Shown here: piece after piece, positions 1 to 12,376 of the stretch | Layout of the letters: every line of letters starts with the position of its first letter | How positions within the stretch are numbered: position 1 is the stretch's first letter | Assembly (NCBI RefSeq): GCF_963583255.1 | Contig: NC_084817.1 | Coordinates: 12,964,121 to 13,028,120, forward strand | Direction: 5' to 3' | Origin: Pyrus communis | Taxonomy: Eukaryota; Streptophyta; Magnoliopsida; Rosales; Rosaceae | DNA length: 64,000 nucleotides | Program-made: the position numbers and the translations under genes | Notes under the pieces: model-generated | The model's database searches: none | The model's input: the letters and a program-made list of their open reading frames with translations, nothing else | What the model was told of the DNA's origin: nothing

Positions 1-1753
1 TAACGTAAATGTACGAGAACAAGCCATTTAAGTCGCATGAATATGCTCCTATCAAATACCCCCACACTTAGCTTTTGCTAGTCCTCGAGCAAAACAGAAT
101 AAAAACAAATAAACAAAACGACACTAAACACGTAAAACACAACCTAAACCTTCCAACAACCGTCTTAGGGATTTCCAATGCACATGACATGTTAAAAATC
201 ATCATTCTCACAGATTTTTAGTCATCTTCACACTTAAGTACATTCTTAATCATAGTCACCATATACTAGTTCACAATTAAGCATTTAAAACCATGTTTTG
301 AATGTAGTAACATGCCTTAGAGAATTTGCTCAATTCCTTACAAGATATGCACTCGATTTTCACTCAGAATTTCTAACTACACACCCTAATCTAGTCATAT
401 GTGAGAAGATTGATGTAAACATGAAAACGAACACTCACATATATGTATCATAAAGAGAGCAATTTCTGGAGTTAATAAGCATGTTTAGGTATGATCTCAT
501 GAATGGAATGCTACTACTTAGAATGAGAACCAGTGATTCCATAAGCTCATATCAATTTCAAACTCCGCAAATTGAAACACATAACACTCAAGATAGAAGT
601 TGAGGGATGTAACGGGGCTAAGGGTAATGGTTTAACAAAGAAAGGTAGAGTACACAAACGTTCTTAAAGCAATAGTGAGCAAAGTATTGAATTAGGCACT
701 TAGAATTCCCTTTAGAACGCAGAAGTTAACTTTGAACACCCAAGGGGAAGTCACAAAACTTAGGGCCATATTCAAACTTTTTGGGCCCTTTCATCAACAA
801 TCACACTTGTGAGTTCATTCTCACTTATTTTCACTCTTTTTCTTTCTTTTCTTCTAACGGTCCTGCATCACGGAGTCTTCACCTGTGAGAGGACCGTTAG
901 AAGAAAAGAAAGAAAAAGAGTGAAAATAAGTGAGAATGAACTCACAAGTGTGATTGTTGATGAAAGGGCCCAAAAAGTTTGAATATGGCCCTAAGTTTTG
1001 TGACTTCCCCTTGGGTGTTCAAAGTTAACTTCTGCGTTCTAAAGGGAATTCTAAGTGCCTAATTCAATACTTTGCTCACTATTGCTTTAAGAACGTTTGT
1101 GTACTCTACCTTTCTTTGTTAAACCATTACCCTTAGCCCCGTTACATCCCTCAACTTCTATCTTGAGTGTTATGTGTTTCAATTTGCGGAGTTTGAAATT
1201 GATATGAGCTTATGGAATCACTGGTTCTCATTCTAAGTAGTAGCATTCCATTCATGAGATCATACCTAAACATGCTTATTAACTCCAGAAATTGCTCTCT
1301 TTATGATACATATATGTGAGTGTTCGTTTTCATGTTTACATCAATCTTCTCACATATGACTAGATTAGGGTGTGTAGTTAGAAATTCTGAGTGAAAATCG
1401 AGTGCATATCTTGTAAGGAATTGAGCAAATTCTCTAAGGCATGTTACTACATTCAAAACATGGTTTTAAATGCTTAATTGTGAACTAGTATATGGTGACT
1501 ATGATTAAGAATGTACTTAAGTGTGAAGATGACTAAAAATCTGTGAGAATGATGATTTTTAACATGTCATGTGCATTGGAAATCCCTAAGACGGTTGTTG
1601 GAAGGTTTAGGTTGTGTTTTACGTGTTTAGTGTCGTTTTGTTTATTTGTTTTTATTCTGTTTTGCTCGAGGACTAGCAAAAGCTAAGTGTGGGGGTATTT
1701 GATAGGAGCATATTCATGCGACTTAAATGGCTTGTTCTCGTACATTTACGTTA
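1..1753. repeat. Giant inverted repeat (palindrome) of Athila-type 3' noncoding region
   Basis: Bases 1-864 are the reverse complement of 890-1753 (paired positions sum to 1754); every stretch I compared matched without a mismatch. The 25-bp spacer is 865-889. Each arm runs from the spacer through an Athila-type 3' noncoding region, a TTTTGCT/AGCAAAA hairpin (73-94 and 1660-1681), a polypurine tract (55-68 and 1686-1699) and into the start of an LTR (TGATAGGAGC, at 54 on the minus strand and 1700 on the plus strand). The left arm leaves the window, so the full arm length is unknown. It may be a real, very young fold-back rearrangement or an assembly/read artefact. Confidence 0.95.
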
Positions 1754-3942
1754 TGTTTCTTTAGTTATTTTAGTTCTTTATGCTTCTTTTGTGTGTTTTC
1801 AGGTTCTAAGGGCTTAGGGAGCAAGAAAGTGCATTTTGAGGCCATTTGGAGCATTTTTGGGCATGGATTGGATAGCTTATCCATGGAGCCAAAGTTTGGA
1901 CGAATTTGAAGGCCTTATTTTCACTTTGGACATAAAACAAAGGGCCTAGCCCATTCTCTCTTATTCTATCCCTTATAGCCATGCAAAGAACCATCCATTC
2001 CATCAAAAACAATCCATCAATTCACATGCAAAACCACCATTAACATACATGCACCCAAACAAAGCCAACCTAGCTAACCCTACATGCATTATTTATTAGC
2101 ATCTTTACAAGACATTATCATTGCATAACATTCCACTTCCACCTCTTTCCAACCTAATTCACATGCATATCAACCCTACATACATTAATTAGTCATTCTT
2201 TTCATATTACACTCAAATGCATTCACATGCATTTCAAGAAGCAAAACAACATTGTGCCGTGAGCTTCCCTTGCATTTTCAGCTTTCCTCCTTGCATTCAC
2301 ATGCATAACCAACCTAGTGTCACTCCCATTCATTCCCTTTAATTATTTAGCCATTATCATACATTTATTCTCCCATAAACAACCCAACAATGCCGTGAGT
2401 TCCCACTCCCATTTCCAGCTTTCCATAACTTTTCCTAGTTGTTTTATTACATACATTCCCCCTTCATTATTCCAAACACATGCACCCATAATCATTCATC
2501 CCCTCCTAGCTGCAATATTCCCTCTTTTGTTCCCCCATTTCACCTATAAATAAGCATCCAACACTCCTCAAAATTCATTCACTCTTCCATACACATTTTC
2601 AGTTACAAACACTTCCATTTTCTGTGCAGTTTTTCTCCTTCATTGCAGCCACTATCCAACCACTTCCCATCCCTCCAAAACACTTCACATAATCCCCAAA
2701 GCTCACCTTAGACCTTGTGCTACAACAACGAGGAAGAAAAGAGTGCCTAAACGTTCATACAATTCAAGTTTGAGTTGTTGGAATGTTTAGGTGTTTCTTT
2801 GATTTCAAAGTTTAAATTTAATTCTCTTTGTTTTGTACGTATGAGAATGGAAGAGAAGAGTGCCTAAACGTTCATACAATTCAAGTTTGAGTTGTTGGAA
2901 TGTTTAGGTGTTTCTTTGATTTCAAAGTTATGAGGAACTAAACCCCCTTTAGCTAGGGGGTGATTCGAAACTATGTTTATATTTGCAATTTGAATTGATT
3001 ACGTTTGGTTGGAATTTCATAAGTTGTGGATTCAATTCGTTTAACTGTTTGATTGATAACTTATTTATGTATGTTCATTGAGATTGCAAGCTTAATTTTC
3101 ATGCATAAATATGACGCTAGAATATAAGTGAATTTCACCTAATCGCTATGAACTTACATTCACAAGTAGTGGAGGTTGCTTATAAACAATCGCGTTAAAC
3201 GAATTCTTGGCATAAGTTTCATGCGTATTCTATAGTAACGAATGCCTCGTCGATGTTTATGATTTCCGTTGAACTTAATGATCTTTGTTGAATGTCTCTA
3301 TCATGCGTATTCCATAGTTAGGGACTTTGATTAAGAATAATTTGGTTGTAATGCGTATTCCATTCAATCCAACGAATTTAGGGAAATCTGAAAGTTAATC
3401 TAAGCGGATCTAATTAACTTGGAGCATTGAGTTTCACAACTTATCGAAAGACCAACTGAGAATCAATTTTGTTTGCAAGTGTAACATGTGTGGAGAAGAA
3501 CCCCTTGGCTATTCCATCATCCATATTTTTATCACATTCATATTTACATTTTGCCTTTAATTATATTCTGTCTTTTTAATTTAATATCGTCCAACCACAA
3601 TTCCCCCCCCCTTATTTTGTTAAGTCTTAATCATTCGTATTTGTTTTATTTTTGTATCTTTAAGCTTTTGGAGTCATAAACAATTGCAAATTCGTCTAAA
3701 TCAAGTTCTAGCTTCTATTTGAGTCAATTTGATTGTTTTAGACAATTTAAGTTTTTCAAAGCCATTCTGAGTCATAATAGTCTTGTTAAGAGTATTTTAA
3801 TTTAGTTTTTATGTTTTTAAGTCAATTTAGAAGGTTTTAGCAAGCCCTCCTAATCCCCGGTCTAGAACGATCCCTCACTTATCCATTCTACTACAATTGT
3901 CAAACGAGGGTTTAATTTGAGTGTCAAGTAATTCTCGCATCA
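1700..3942 (+). repeat. LTR of Athila-type element, complete (3' LTR of the palindromic element)
   Basis: The LTR starts TGATAGGAGCATATTCATGC directly after a polypurine tract and ends with TCTCGCATCA, the same ends as other copies in the window. A TATAAATA box lies at 2545-2552. The U3 part is rich in CATGCA motifs (about 2030-2480). A unit of about 110 bp containing the AAACGTTCATACAATTCAAG segment is tandemly duplicated at roughly 2740-2935. No coding potential. It appears to have inserted into the LTR that resumes at 3943, which would put the other target-site copy left of the window. Confidence 0.85.
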
Positions 3943-5935
3943 GCTGCACAAGCCACTCCACATGCACCCAATCCACATGCACTCCCATCCATTTCATCAT
4001 TGCAACTATTGCAGAAAATACCCATCATTGCCGTGCATCCCCTCACCTTCCAACCTATTCCACATGCATTTCCAACCCACATGCACTTATTCCTCCATCA
4101 TTGCACCACAATCCCAGCCATTTCCCTTTGTGGCGTGCACTCCCATCCCATTTCAGATTGCATTCCATTCATTCCAGCCAAGCCACATGCAATCCCTTTA
4201 ATTAATTCAACCTAGCTGTCAAAGCACATGCACATTCACCCTAATCACTCACATACACAACCTTTCATCATTGCACCACAATCCTCACCCTTTGCGGTGC
4301 ATTTCCCTTCTAACAATCAGCAATTCACATGCATTTCCAACCCACATGCACCCTTTAATCATTCACCCATGCAGCCACACATTCACCCACATGCAATCTT
4401 AAACATCCACCACATATTCCAGCTCATATCTCCACCCTCTTTGCCGTGCACATGCACTTCCCACTCTTTAATTCAGTTTTGCACATGCATTCACTTTCCT
4501 AGCTGTTTTGCACATGCATTCACTTAACCTAGCTGTCATGTTCCCTCTCCCATCCATTCATCTCCCTATAAAAACCATACACACTTCACACAACATTCAT
4601 TCACTCTTCCATTTTCAGAAAATCATCCATACACACCAACTTGTGCCGTGAGTTCCCTACTAATCCAAACACCACCAGAAATTCAGCCATTCACCATTCA
4701 CTATCCTACCACCCCACTCCATTCTACATCATCCATAATCCCAAAACTCACCTTAGACCTTGTGGTACAACAAAGAGGAAGAGAAGCGGGCCTAAACGTT
4801 CATACAATTCAAGTTTGAGTTGTTGGAATGTTTAGGTGTTTCTTTTCCTTTAAATTCAATGTTTAATTTCAATTCTCTTTGTTTTGTACGTATGAGGAAC
4901 TAAACCCCCCTTGGCTAGGGGGGGATTCGAAATATATGTTTATGCTTGCATTTTGATTTGATTACTTCTAATTACGTTTCATAAGTTGTGGATTCAATTT
5001 GTTTAACCGTTTGATTGATAACTTATTTATGTATGTTTATTGAGAGTGCACGCTTAATTTTCATGCATGAATATGACGCTAGAATATAAGTGAGTTTCAC
5101 CTAATAGTTATGAACTTATATTCACAAGTAGTGGAGGTTGCTTATAAACAATCGCGTTAAACGAATTCTTGGCATAAGTTTCATGCGTATTCCATAGTTA
5201 TGAATGCCTAGTCGATGTTTATGATTTCCGTTGAACTTAATGATCTTTGTTGAATGTCTCTATCATGCGTATTCCATAGTTAGGGACTTTGATTAGGAAT
5301 AATTTGGTTGTAATGCGTATTCCATTCAATCCAACGAATCTAGGGAAATCTGAAAGTTAATTTAAGCGGACCTAATTAACTTGGAGCATTGAGAATTCAT
5401 GGTTTATTGAAATGCAATTGGAAATCATTTTATTATGCAAGTGTAACATGTGTGGAGATGAACCCCTTAGCTAGCATTCATCCATACTTTCATCATATTC
5501 ATATTTACATTCTGCTTTAATTACAATTTGTTCATTTAGTTTAATTTCGTCAAAACTCAATCCCCCTTTACTTTATTGTCCATTTTAGTTAGAAAGTGTC
5601 TTAGTTTATGTTTCTAAGTGTTTTGATTCAATTTATTACATAATTTCGTCCAAATTCACCAAAGTGCTCAAAACTGCCCAGAAAGTGTTTTTAAGGCAGT
5701 TTTGAGTGTTTTGGGTGATGTTTGAGTCTTTTGGTTTGTCTTAGTGTTTTAAAGTTTAGTTTTGCATTCTTTGAGTCTAGTATAGTGTTTTATATTGTGT
5801 TTTTACGTTTTTGAGTCAAATCCAAGTGATTAACAATCCCTCCTAATCCCCAGTCCAGAACGATCCCTACTTATATACTTATACTACAATTGACAAAAAG
5901 AGGGTTTAATTTGTGTGCGTATAAATCTCGCATCA
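3943..5935 (+). repeat. Partial LTR (5' LTR of element E1), 5' part outside window
   Basis: This begins inside the CATGCA-rich U3 and runs to the family end CTCGCATCA at 5935. It has a TATAAAAA box at 4567-4574 and the conserved tract with CCAGTCCAGAACGATCCCTA before the end. It lacks the LTR start, as expected if the LTR-containing element at 1700-3942 inserted into it. Thirteen CATGCA motifs occur between 3960 and 4530. Short open frames here (for example 3921-4205 and 4228-4527) follow the repetitive composition and are not genes. Confidence 0.8.
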
Positions 5936-8900
5936 AAGTGCTATTTCCGAACTTCAAAATCAAATGGCTAATCTTACTTCTCTTCTTTCGCAGGTGGTTG
6001 AAATACCAAAGGTACAAAGTGTGGCTATTTGTGGTGTGTGCTCAATGGATGGACATCTCACGGATAAGTTCCCTCAATTGATCGAGAACGGAGGTTGAGA
6101 ATCTGCCAATGCCGTGGGTTATGGAAGCCAAAACCAACCAAGGAGTGATCCTTTCTCTAACACATATAATCCTAATTGGAAAGATCATCCAAATTTCAAA
6201 TGGAGGGAGCCCCAACAACCCCAACACGGTGCATTTAGGCAGCAACCTCCGGGATTCTATGAAAGGCAGTATGCACCCACACAACCCCAAACACAACCTA
6301 CCCAACCCAAATTAGGTTCGTTCATAGATAACAATCAAAATTTTCAATTACTAACTTCATGGCGTAGGGAATGCAAAATAGGGACAAAAAGGTTGATGAA
6401 TTAGAGAAGCAAGTAGGGCAGATTGCGAAGTTCATGGGCCAATTCAGAGAACAAGGCAAGTTGCCTAGTTCAACCATTGTCAACCCAAAATGAGGATTCG
6501 AATCTGCCAAAGCAATCATGTTGCAAAGTGGAAATCAAGTTGGAATGGCCTCACAACCATCTAAATCAACCCCAACTGAGGATGAAAAGTTGCAATTCGA
6601 GGAGGAGGAACAAGAGCAAGCCACAGCAAGGGTTGCACTACCCATGCTGCAGCCACCCAAACATCCCCATTCGGCTTCTAAGAGTAAGGAGGTTCCAAAT
6701 TCGATTAATTCTAATGCCATTCCTCCAAATGTACCTTTCCCTCATAGATTCATGCAAACGAAGAAGAAGGAGGCTGAAAAGGACATTTTGGAGACATTTA
6801 GAAAAGTACAAGTCAATATACCACTATTGGATGCAATTAAGCAAGTTCCAAGGTATGCTAAGTTTTTAAAAGAACTTTGCACTACTAGGAAGAGAATTTT
6901 GAACAAAGAGGTTGTCAAGGTAAGTGAAAATGTCTCAGCCATCTTGCAACGTAAATTGCCCCCTAAATGCAAAGATCCGGGTAGTTTTACGATTCCTTGT
7001 GTTATTGGCAATAATCATTTTGAACATGCCATGCTAGACTTAGGTGCATCCATTATTGTCATGCCTTACTCAATTTATGCATCTATGAACCTAGGTGAGT
7101 TAAAAAATGATGGTGTGATTATTCAATTGGCCGATAGATCTAATGCCTATCCAAAAGGTGTTTTGGAAGATGTTTTAGTGCAGGTCAATCATTTAATCTT
7201 TCCGACGGATTTCTACGTGCTTGAAATGGAAGAATCAAACCATTCCCCTTCGTTGCCAATCCTCCTTAGACGCCCATTCATGAAAACTGCCCGCACTACG
7301 ATTGATGTGTTTAATGGGACGTTGACAATGGAATTTGATGGGGAAGTTATTAATTTCAATCTTTCTGAATCTATCAAGTACCCTAGTGAGGATCATTCAT
7401 GTTTTTCTATTGATGTAATTGATTCGTTGGCACAGGACCACTTTGAACAATTGAACGAAGATGCACTTGAATTAGTCATTACAAGAGGAATGGAATTTAA
7501 AAACAAAGAACCAGCCCCATTGGCAACCCACAACATGCATGGAGAACACCATGCCGTGCCCCCTAATGTACATATGAGTGAGATAGTGGCTGTCCTTAAG
7601 TCATTGCCACTACAATCTGGTAAGTCTTTGAACCCAATTTCAATTCCAATTTCGACTAATAAGCCCATTCCTTCAGTTGTGCAGCCACCTTCCCTTGAAC
7701 TTAAACCATTGCCAAGCCATTTGAAGTATGTTTTCTTGGGAAACTAAGAGACCTTGCCCGTCATTATCTCCTCCTCACTCACGGCACAAGAAGAAGGTAA
7801 GTTAGTGAGGGTGTTAAAGGAGTACAAAACAGCAATTGGTTGGACCTTGGGCCGACATCAAGGGAATAAGCCCTACCACGTGCATGCATCATATACTTTT
7901 GGAGGAGGGGTCTAAAGCATCTCGAGAGGCTCAACACCGACTCAACCCTCCAATGATGGAAGTTGTGAAGAAGAAGATAATCAAGCTTTTGGATTGTGAA
8001 GTGATTTATCCAATTTCGGATAGTCGTTGGGTGTCTCCGGTTCAATGTGTTCCAAAGAAATCCGGAGTAACTGTGGTGACAAATGCCAAAAATGAGCTTG
8101 TTCCTACTCGAATCCAAACAGGTTGGAGGGTTTGTATTGATTATAGAAAGCTCAATGCCACTACAAGGAAGGATCATTTTCCGTTGCCATTCATTGATCA
8201 AATGCTTCAAAGGTTAGTGGGTTATGCTTTTTATTATTTTCTTGATGGATATTCAGGTTATAATCAAATTGTGATAGCTCTGGAAGATCAAGAGAAAACC
8301 ACTTTTACATGCCCCTTTGGTACATTTGCTTATCGTCGCATGCCATTTGGTTTATGCAATGCACCTGCCACATTTCAAAGATGCATGATGAGCATATTTT
8401 CGGATTATGTTGAGAAAATTATTGAGGTTTTTATGGATGATTTCAACGTTTTTGGTGATTCATTTGATGGTTGTTTGAATAATCTTAGTTTGATTTTAAA
8501 GCAATGCATTGAAACTAACCTTGTTCTAAATTGGGAAAAATGTCATTTCATGGTTAAACAAGGCATAGTTTTAGGTCATACTATATCTGAAAAAGGTATT
8601 GAGGTTGATAAATCAAAGATAGATCTTGTGCACCACTTACCCTCTCCTACTTCCGTTAGAGAGGTTCGTTCTTTCCTTGGACATGTAGGTTTTTATCGAA
8701 GGTTCATTAAGGATTTCTCGAAGGTCTCCCAACCTCTATGCCGTCTCCTACAAAAAGATGCAACTTTTGATTTCAACAAGGAGTGCACGATAGCTTTCCA
8801 ACACCTCAAGGACTTGCTAACCACGACACCCATCATTGTTCCACCGGATTGGAGCCTTCCGTTTGAGCTCATGTGTGATGCATCCGACTATGCGTTAGGG

Positions 8901-10551
8901 GTTGTTTTAGGCCAAAGAAAGGACAAGAAGCCGCATGTTATCTACTACTCATCCCGGACATTGAATGATGCGCAATTAAACTATTCGACCACTGAAAAAG
9001 AACTTCTTGCCATTGTCTTTGCTTTAGATAAATTTCGGTCATATTTACTTGGTACTAAGGTTATTATTTTCACTGATCATGGAGCTTTAAAGTATTTGTT
9101 CACCAAGAAAGAAGCTAAACCAAGGCTAATTCGATGGATGCTGCTTCTTCAAGAGTTTGACATCGAAATTAAAGACAAAAAAGGGAGTGAAAATGTGGTG
9201 GCTGGCCACCTAAGCCGTATGGTACATGAGGAGGAGCCTTTACCTATTTCAGAAACATTCCCTAACGAGCAATTCCTATCCATTAAGGTAAGTGAGCCTT
9301 GGTATGCGGATTGGTGAATTATTTGGTGGCTAAACAAGTTCCAAATACTCTAAACAGAAACCAACGTGATAAATTGAAAAAAGATGCTAGGTTTTATGTT
9401 TGGGATGATCCATACTTGTGGAAATATTGCTCAGATCAGATTATACGTAAATGTGTGCATGACATGGAATTCAATTCTATTTTAACACAGCCCTTAAGGT
9501 TTTAGAATGTGGATTTTACTGGCCAACTTTATTTAAGGATACTAGAACCTTTTGTATGTCTTGTGATCGTTGCCAAAGAATGGGTAACATAAGTGCAAGG
9601 GATCAAATACCGCAAAATGTTATACTTCCTGTTGAAATTTTTGATGTGTGGGGCATTGATTTTATGGGTCATTTTCCTTCCTTACATGGTTTCCTTTATA
9701 TCTTACTTGCTGTGGATTATGTGTCGAAATGGGTGGAAGCAAAAGTCACCCGAACTAATGATTTACGAGTGGTTGCAGATTTCATTAGAACTAACCTATT
9801 TGCAAGGTTTGGAATGCCATGAGTAATCATAAGTGATGGAGGGTCTCACTTTTGCAATCGAAGCATTGAGGCTTTGCTCAAGAAGTACAATGTCACGCAT
9901 AAGGTTTCAACACCTTATCATCCTCAACCCAATGGGCAAGTCGAGGTTTCAAATAGGGAGATCAAGCAAATTCTAGAGAAGACCGTTGGCCCAACAAGGA
10001 AGGATTGAAGCGTATGTTTGGAGGATGCATTGTGGGCATATCGCACGGCATATAAGACACCTTTGCGCATGTCCCCATTTCGGCTCATCTATGGCAAACC
10101 ATGCCATCTTCCCATAGAATTAGAGCACAAGGCACATTGGGCCGTCAAAACATTCAACATGGACACTAATGCTGCTGGAATTCATAGGAAGCTCCAATTG
10201 AATGAACTTGAAGAGATTAGGAATGAGGCGTATGAAAACGCTCGAATTTACAAGGAGAAGACAAAGGCTTTCCATGATAAGATGATTCGAGGCAAATCAT
10301 TCTCCATTGGGCAGAAAGTGCTACTCTTTAATTCCCGCCTTCGCTTGTTTCCTGGTAAGTTGCGTTCTAAGTGGGTTGGCCCATTTGTTATTACTAATGT
10401 CTTTCTTTATGGTGCAGTTCAAGTTTAAAACTTGAAAACAGGACAAGAGTTCAAAGTGAATGGCCATCGGTTAAAGCCCTACTATGAGAATTTCGAGGAG
10501 CATGTTGTGCATGATGTACCCCTCCATGCCGTGGGTACTAGTGAAGCTTAA
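5936..10551 (+). pseudogene. Decayed Athila-lineage gag-pol (element E1)
   Basis: This is the remnant of a Ty3/gypsy polyprotein. PBS and N-terminal gag are missing: the LTR end at 5935 abuts mid-gag sequence. In order: a zinc knuckle near 6030-6075 whose last Cys codon reads Phe; protease DLGA motif near 7030; RT with FMDD near 8430; RNase H with CDASDYAL near 8875; integrase DNA-binding and core segments from 9480 to 10000; and a C-terminal WVGPF region near 10375. Damage includes stops at about 6096, 6491, 7745, 9821, 10006 and 10426. There is a frameshift near 6360, a 1-bp insertion near 7848, a 1-bp deletion near 9313 and a deletion near 9489 that removes the integrase HHCC histidines. 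The longest open pieces are 6518-7747 and 7836-9317. The element cannot transpose by itself. Confidence 0.9.
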
Positions 10552-11386
10552 CATGGCATAGTCGTCCGGTTGGAAGACGTTAAAGCAAGCGCTTCGTGGG
10601 AGGCAACCCATGCATTCAACAAGGAGAAGATGGAACTTCCACTCCAAACCCAGATTTGCGTTTCTAAACCCTTCTCCTTGCTGTTTTATTTTATCATGCT
10701 TAGTTGTTTGTTATTTGTTTGCTTTGTGTGAGTCTTTGTGTCAAACATTGAGGACAATGTTTGATTTAAGTGTTGGGGGGGGGGGGGGGGGTAAACAAGT
10801 GTTTTTATGCAAAATTCGCAGGATCCTATCACCTATCACTTCCAATGTTGTTTCTCACTGTTTTTAAGTGTTTTTAATGCATTTTGAGCTGTTTTGGTGT
10901 GTTTTGAAGTAAAACTCCGAAAATTTGAAAAAAAAATGGAAAAAAGTGTTTTGAAAAAGCCAAAAAGAGTTGTTTTTGTGTGTTTGTTTGCGTCTTAAGG
11001 TACCTTCCAACACAATGATGAGGATTTGGTTTTTAATGCATGACTATTAAAGAGAGTTACAAACATGGATGGAAGTTTGATTTGCTCTTTGGTTTATGCT
11101 TGGTTGTAGTTAGAGTTTACAAATTCACATGTAATCACAAAGGATAAAATCAGTTTTTGTAACATGCTTGAAGGAAGGAACTCAAACAAACGCTACATCC
11201 CTGACAGACTTGAGCCTAAACGTTTATTTGGAGAGTTATTAATCTGTGCATTCTTGTTTTCTAAAGTCATTGCATGATCTGATTATTCTTTGCTTGGTTG
11301 CTACTTAGAATGCGTTTCATCACTATAGATCCAAATACTAGAACTCATACCCGTTTCATTCAAAGCATGGAATTGATTAGCATAAC
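10552..11386 (+). repeat. 3' noncoding region of E1, first part
   Basis: Noncoding sequence after pol, homologous to 20129-20980 of E2. It includes the conserved GCGCTTCGTGGGAGGCAACC motif (about 10589-10610), a 9-bp stem hairpin with GAGGAC in its loop (10742-10763) and a run of 17 G (10775-10791). It is interrupted at 11387 and resumes at 23221. A six-base CATAAC flank precedes the interruption, and ATAAC recurs at 23216-23220. Confidence 0.8.
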
Positions 11387-12376
11387 TGTTGACTCTAAAA
11401 ATTACAAAACCTACGTGGCGCGCAGGCCGAGTAACTAATAAGCTAACTACGTCCTTCGGTTGAATGCGGGGTGTGCCAACTCGTCGGCCGAGCTTGGCCA
11501 AGGAGTAAAATTCGTTGATGTCGCGTTGAGCGCGTTGTTGACTTCTCTATCTTGCGATTGCGACCGAGGAAGGAACACTCTCGGTCTCTGGGTTCTATAG
11601 CCTGAAGACAAGGCTACTAATTCTGCGAAGTTCACAAATCGTCGGAGCCCGATTCGGTCACTGTGATTATATTCGTAAGAGTATAAGCACGTCAAATCGA
11701 GACCAAACTATATGGACACAGGTACTCAAATGTAATGTGAGTCTTGATGGTGAATGTAGTTCGGCTGTCGGAATGCCGAACTCTGAAACTCACTTGTGAG
11801 TATCCAATCATAAAATCATTCGGCGTCCAGTACGCCGAATAACGCAATTCGTAACACCTGACTACGCCGAGAAGGCTAGCAAGGTGACCTCTACCAACAA
11901 GGGTTCGAAAACCCTTCTCGGCCGAGACTTAGATAGGTAACCGGTCGACCTCGACGCAGTGCTGTTTATCCAAACTGAAGGTGCTTCTCGGTCTGCTGAT
12001 CCTGCGGCAACAGTGCTGTTATCCAAACTGAAGGTGCTCGCCAGGTGCCTCCACAGTGCTGTTTATCCAAACTGAAGGTGTGTTGGCAGAAAAAGAAAAG
12101 GAAAAAATCTCAAGGTATTTGAGAGGTTTTGCGCAGGGCAATTGTATGCTGAATTGAAGGTCCTTTTTTGTTGCATGATTTCTTGTATTTATAGCACCCG
12201 TTCCTTGAAGGCGAATTGCACCCTTATCTGGATTGGGAGTCCTTGTCCCGTTCCAACTTTACTTCGAACAAACCCACTCCCATTAGGATTTCTAACTTTC
12301 CCCTCTTCCGAGGCTTTATTCTTTATTGACCGGGAATCCTGGTTGCACCAGGATTTCCTCGACCTTTGAATTATTC
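11387..12376 (-). repeat. LTR fragment of an unrelated element, split by E2 (left part)
   Basis: On the plus strand it starts TGTTGACTC (LTR end on the minus strand) right after ATAAC (11382-11386). The companion fragment 22979-23215 ends in GGGCCC-containing sequence followed by ATAAC (23216-23220), which fits a 5-bp target duplication to within one base. Three copies of a 26-27 bp unit beginning CAGTGCTGTT lie at 11957-11983, 12011-12036 and 12054-12080. Another fragment of the same family lies at 28467-28905. No coding region. Confidence 0.7.

Noticed and set aside
3921..4527. Several overlapping open frames rich in His, Pro, Ser, Cys
   Set aside because: They arise from the CATGCA/CCA-rich LTR composition; similar frames appear in every LTR copy, in several frames at once, without codon structure.
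10775..10791. Assembly gap filler or sequencing noise for the G run
   Set aside because: G or C runs occur at the homologous position in three separate copies, so the tract itself is real even if its length is uncertain.
11957..12080. CRISPR-like or minisatellite array
   Set aside because: Only three 26-27 bp units with unequal spacers inside a plant LTR; no biological reason for CRISPR.
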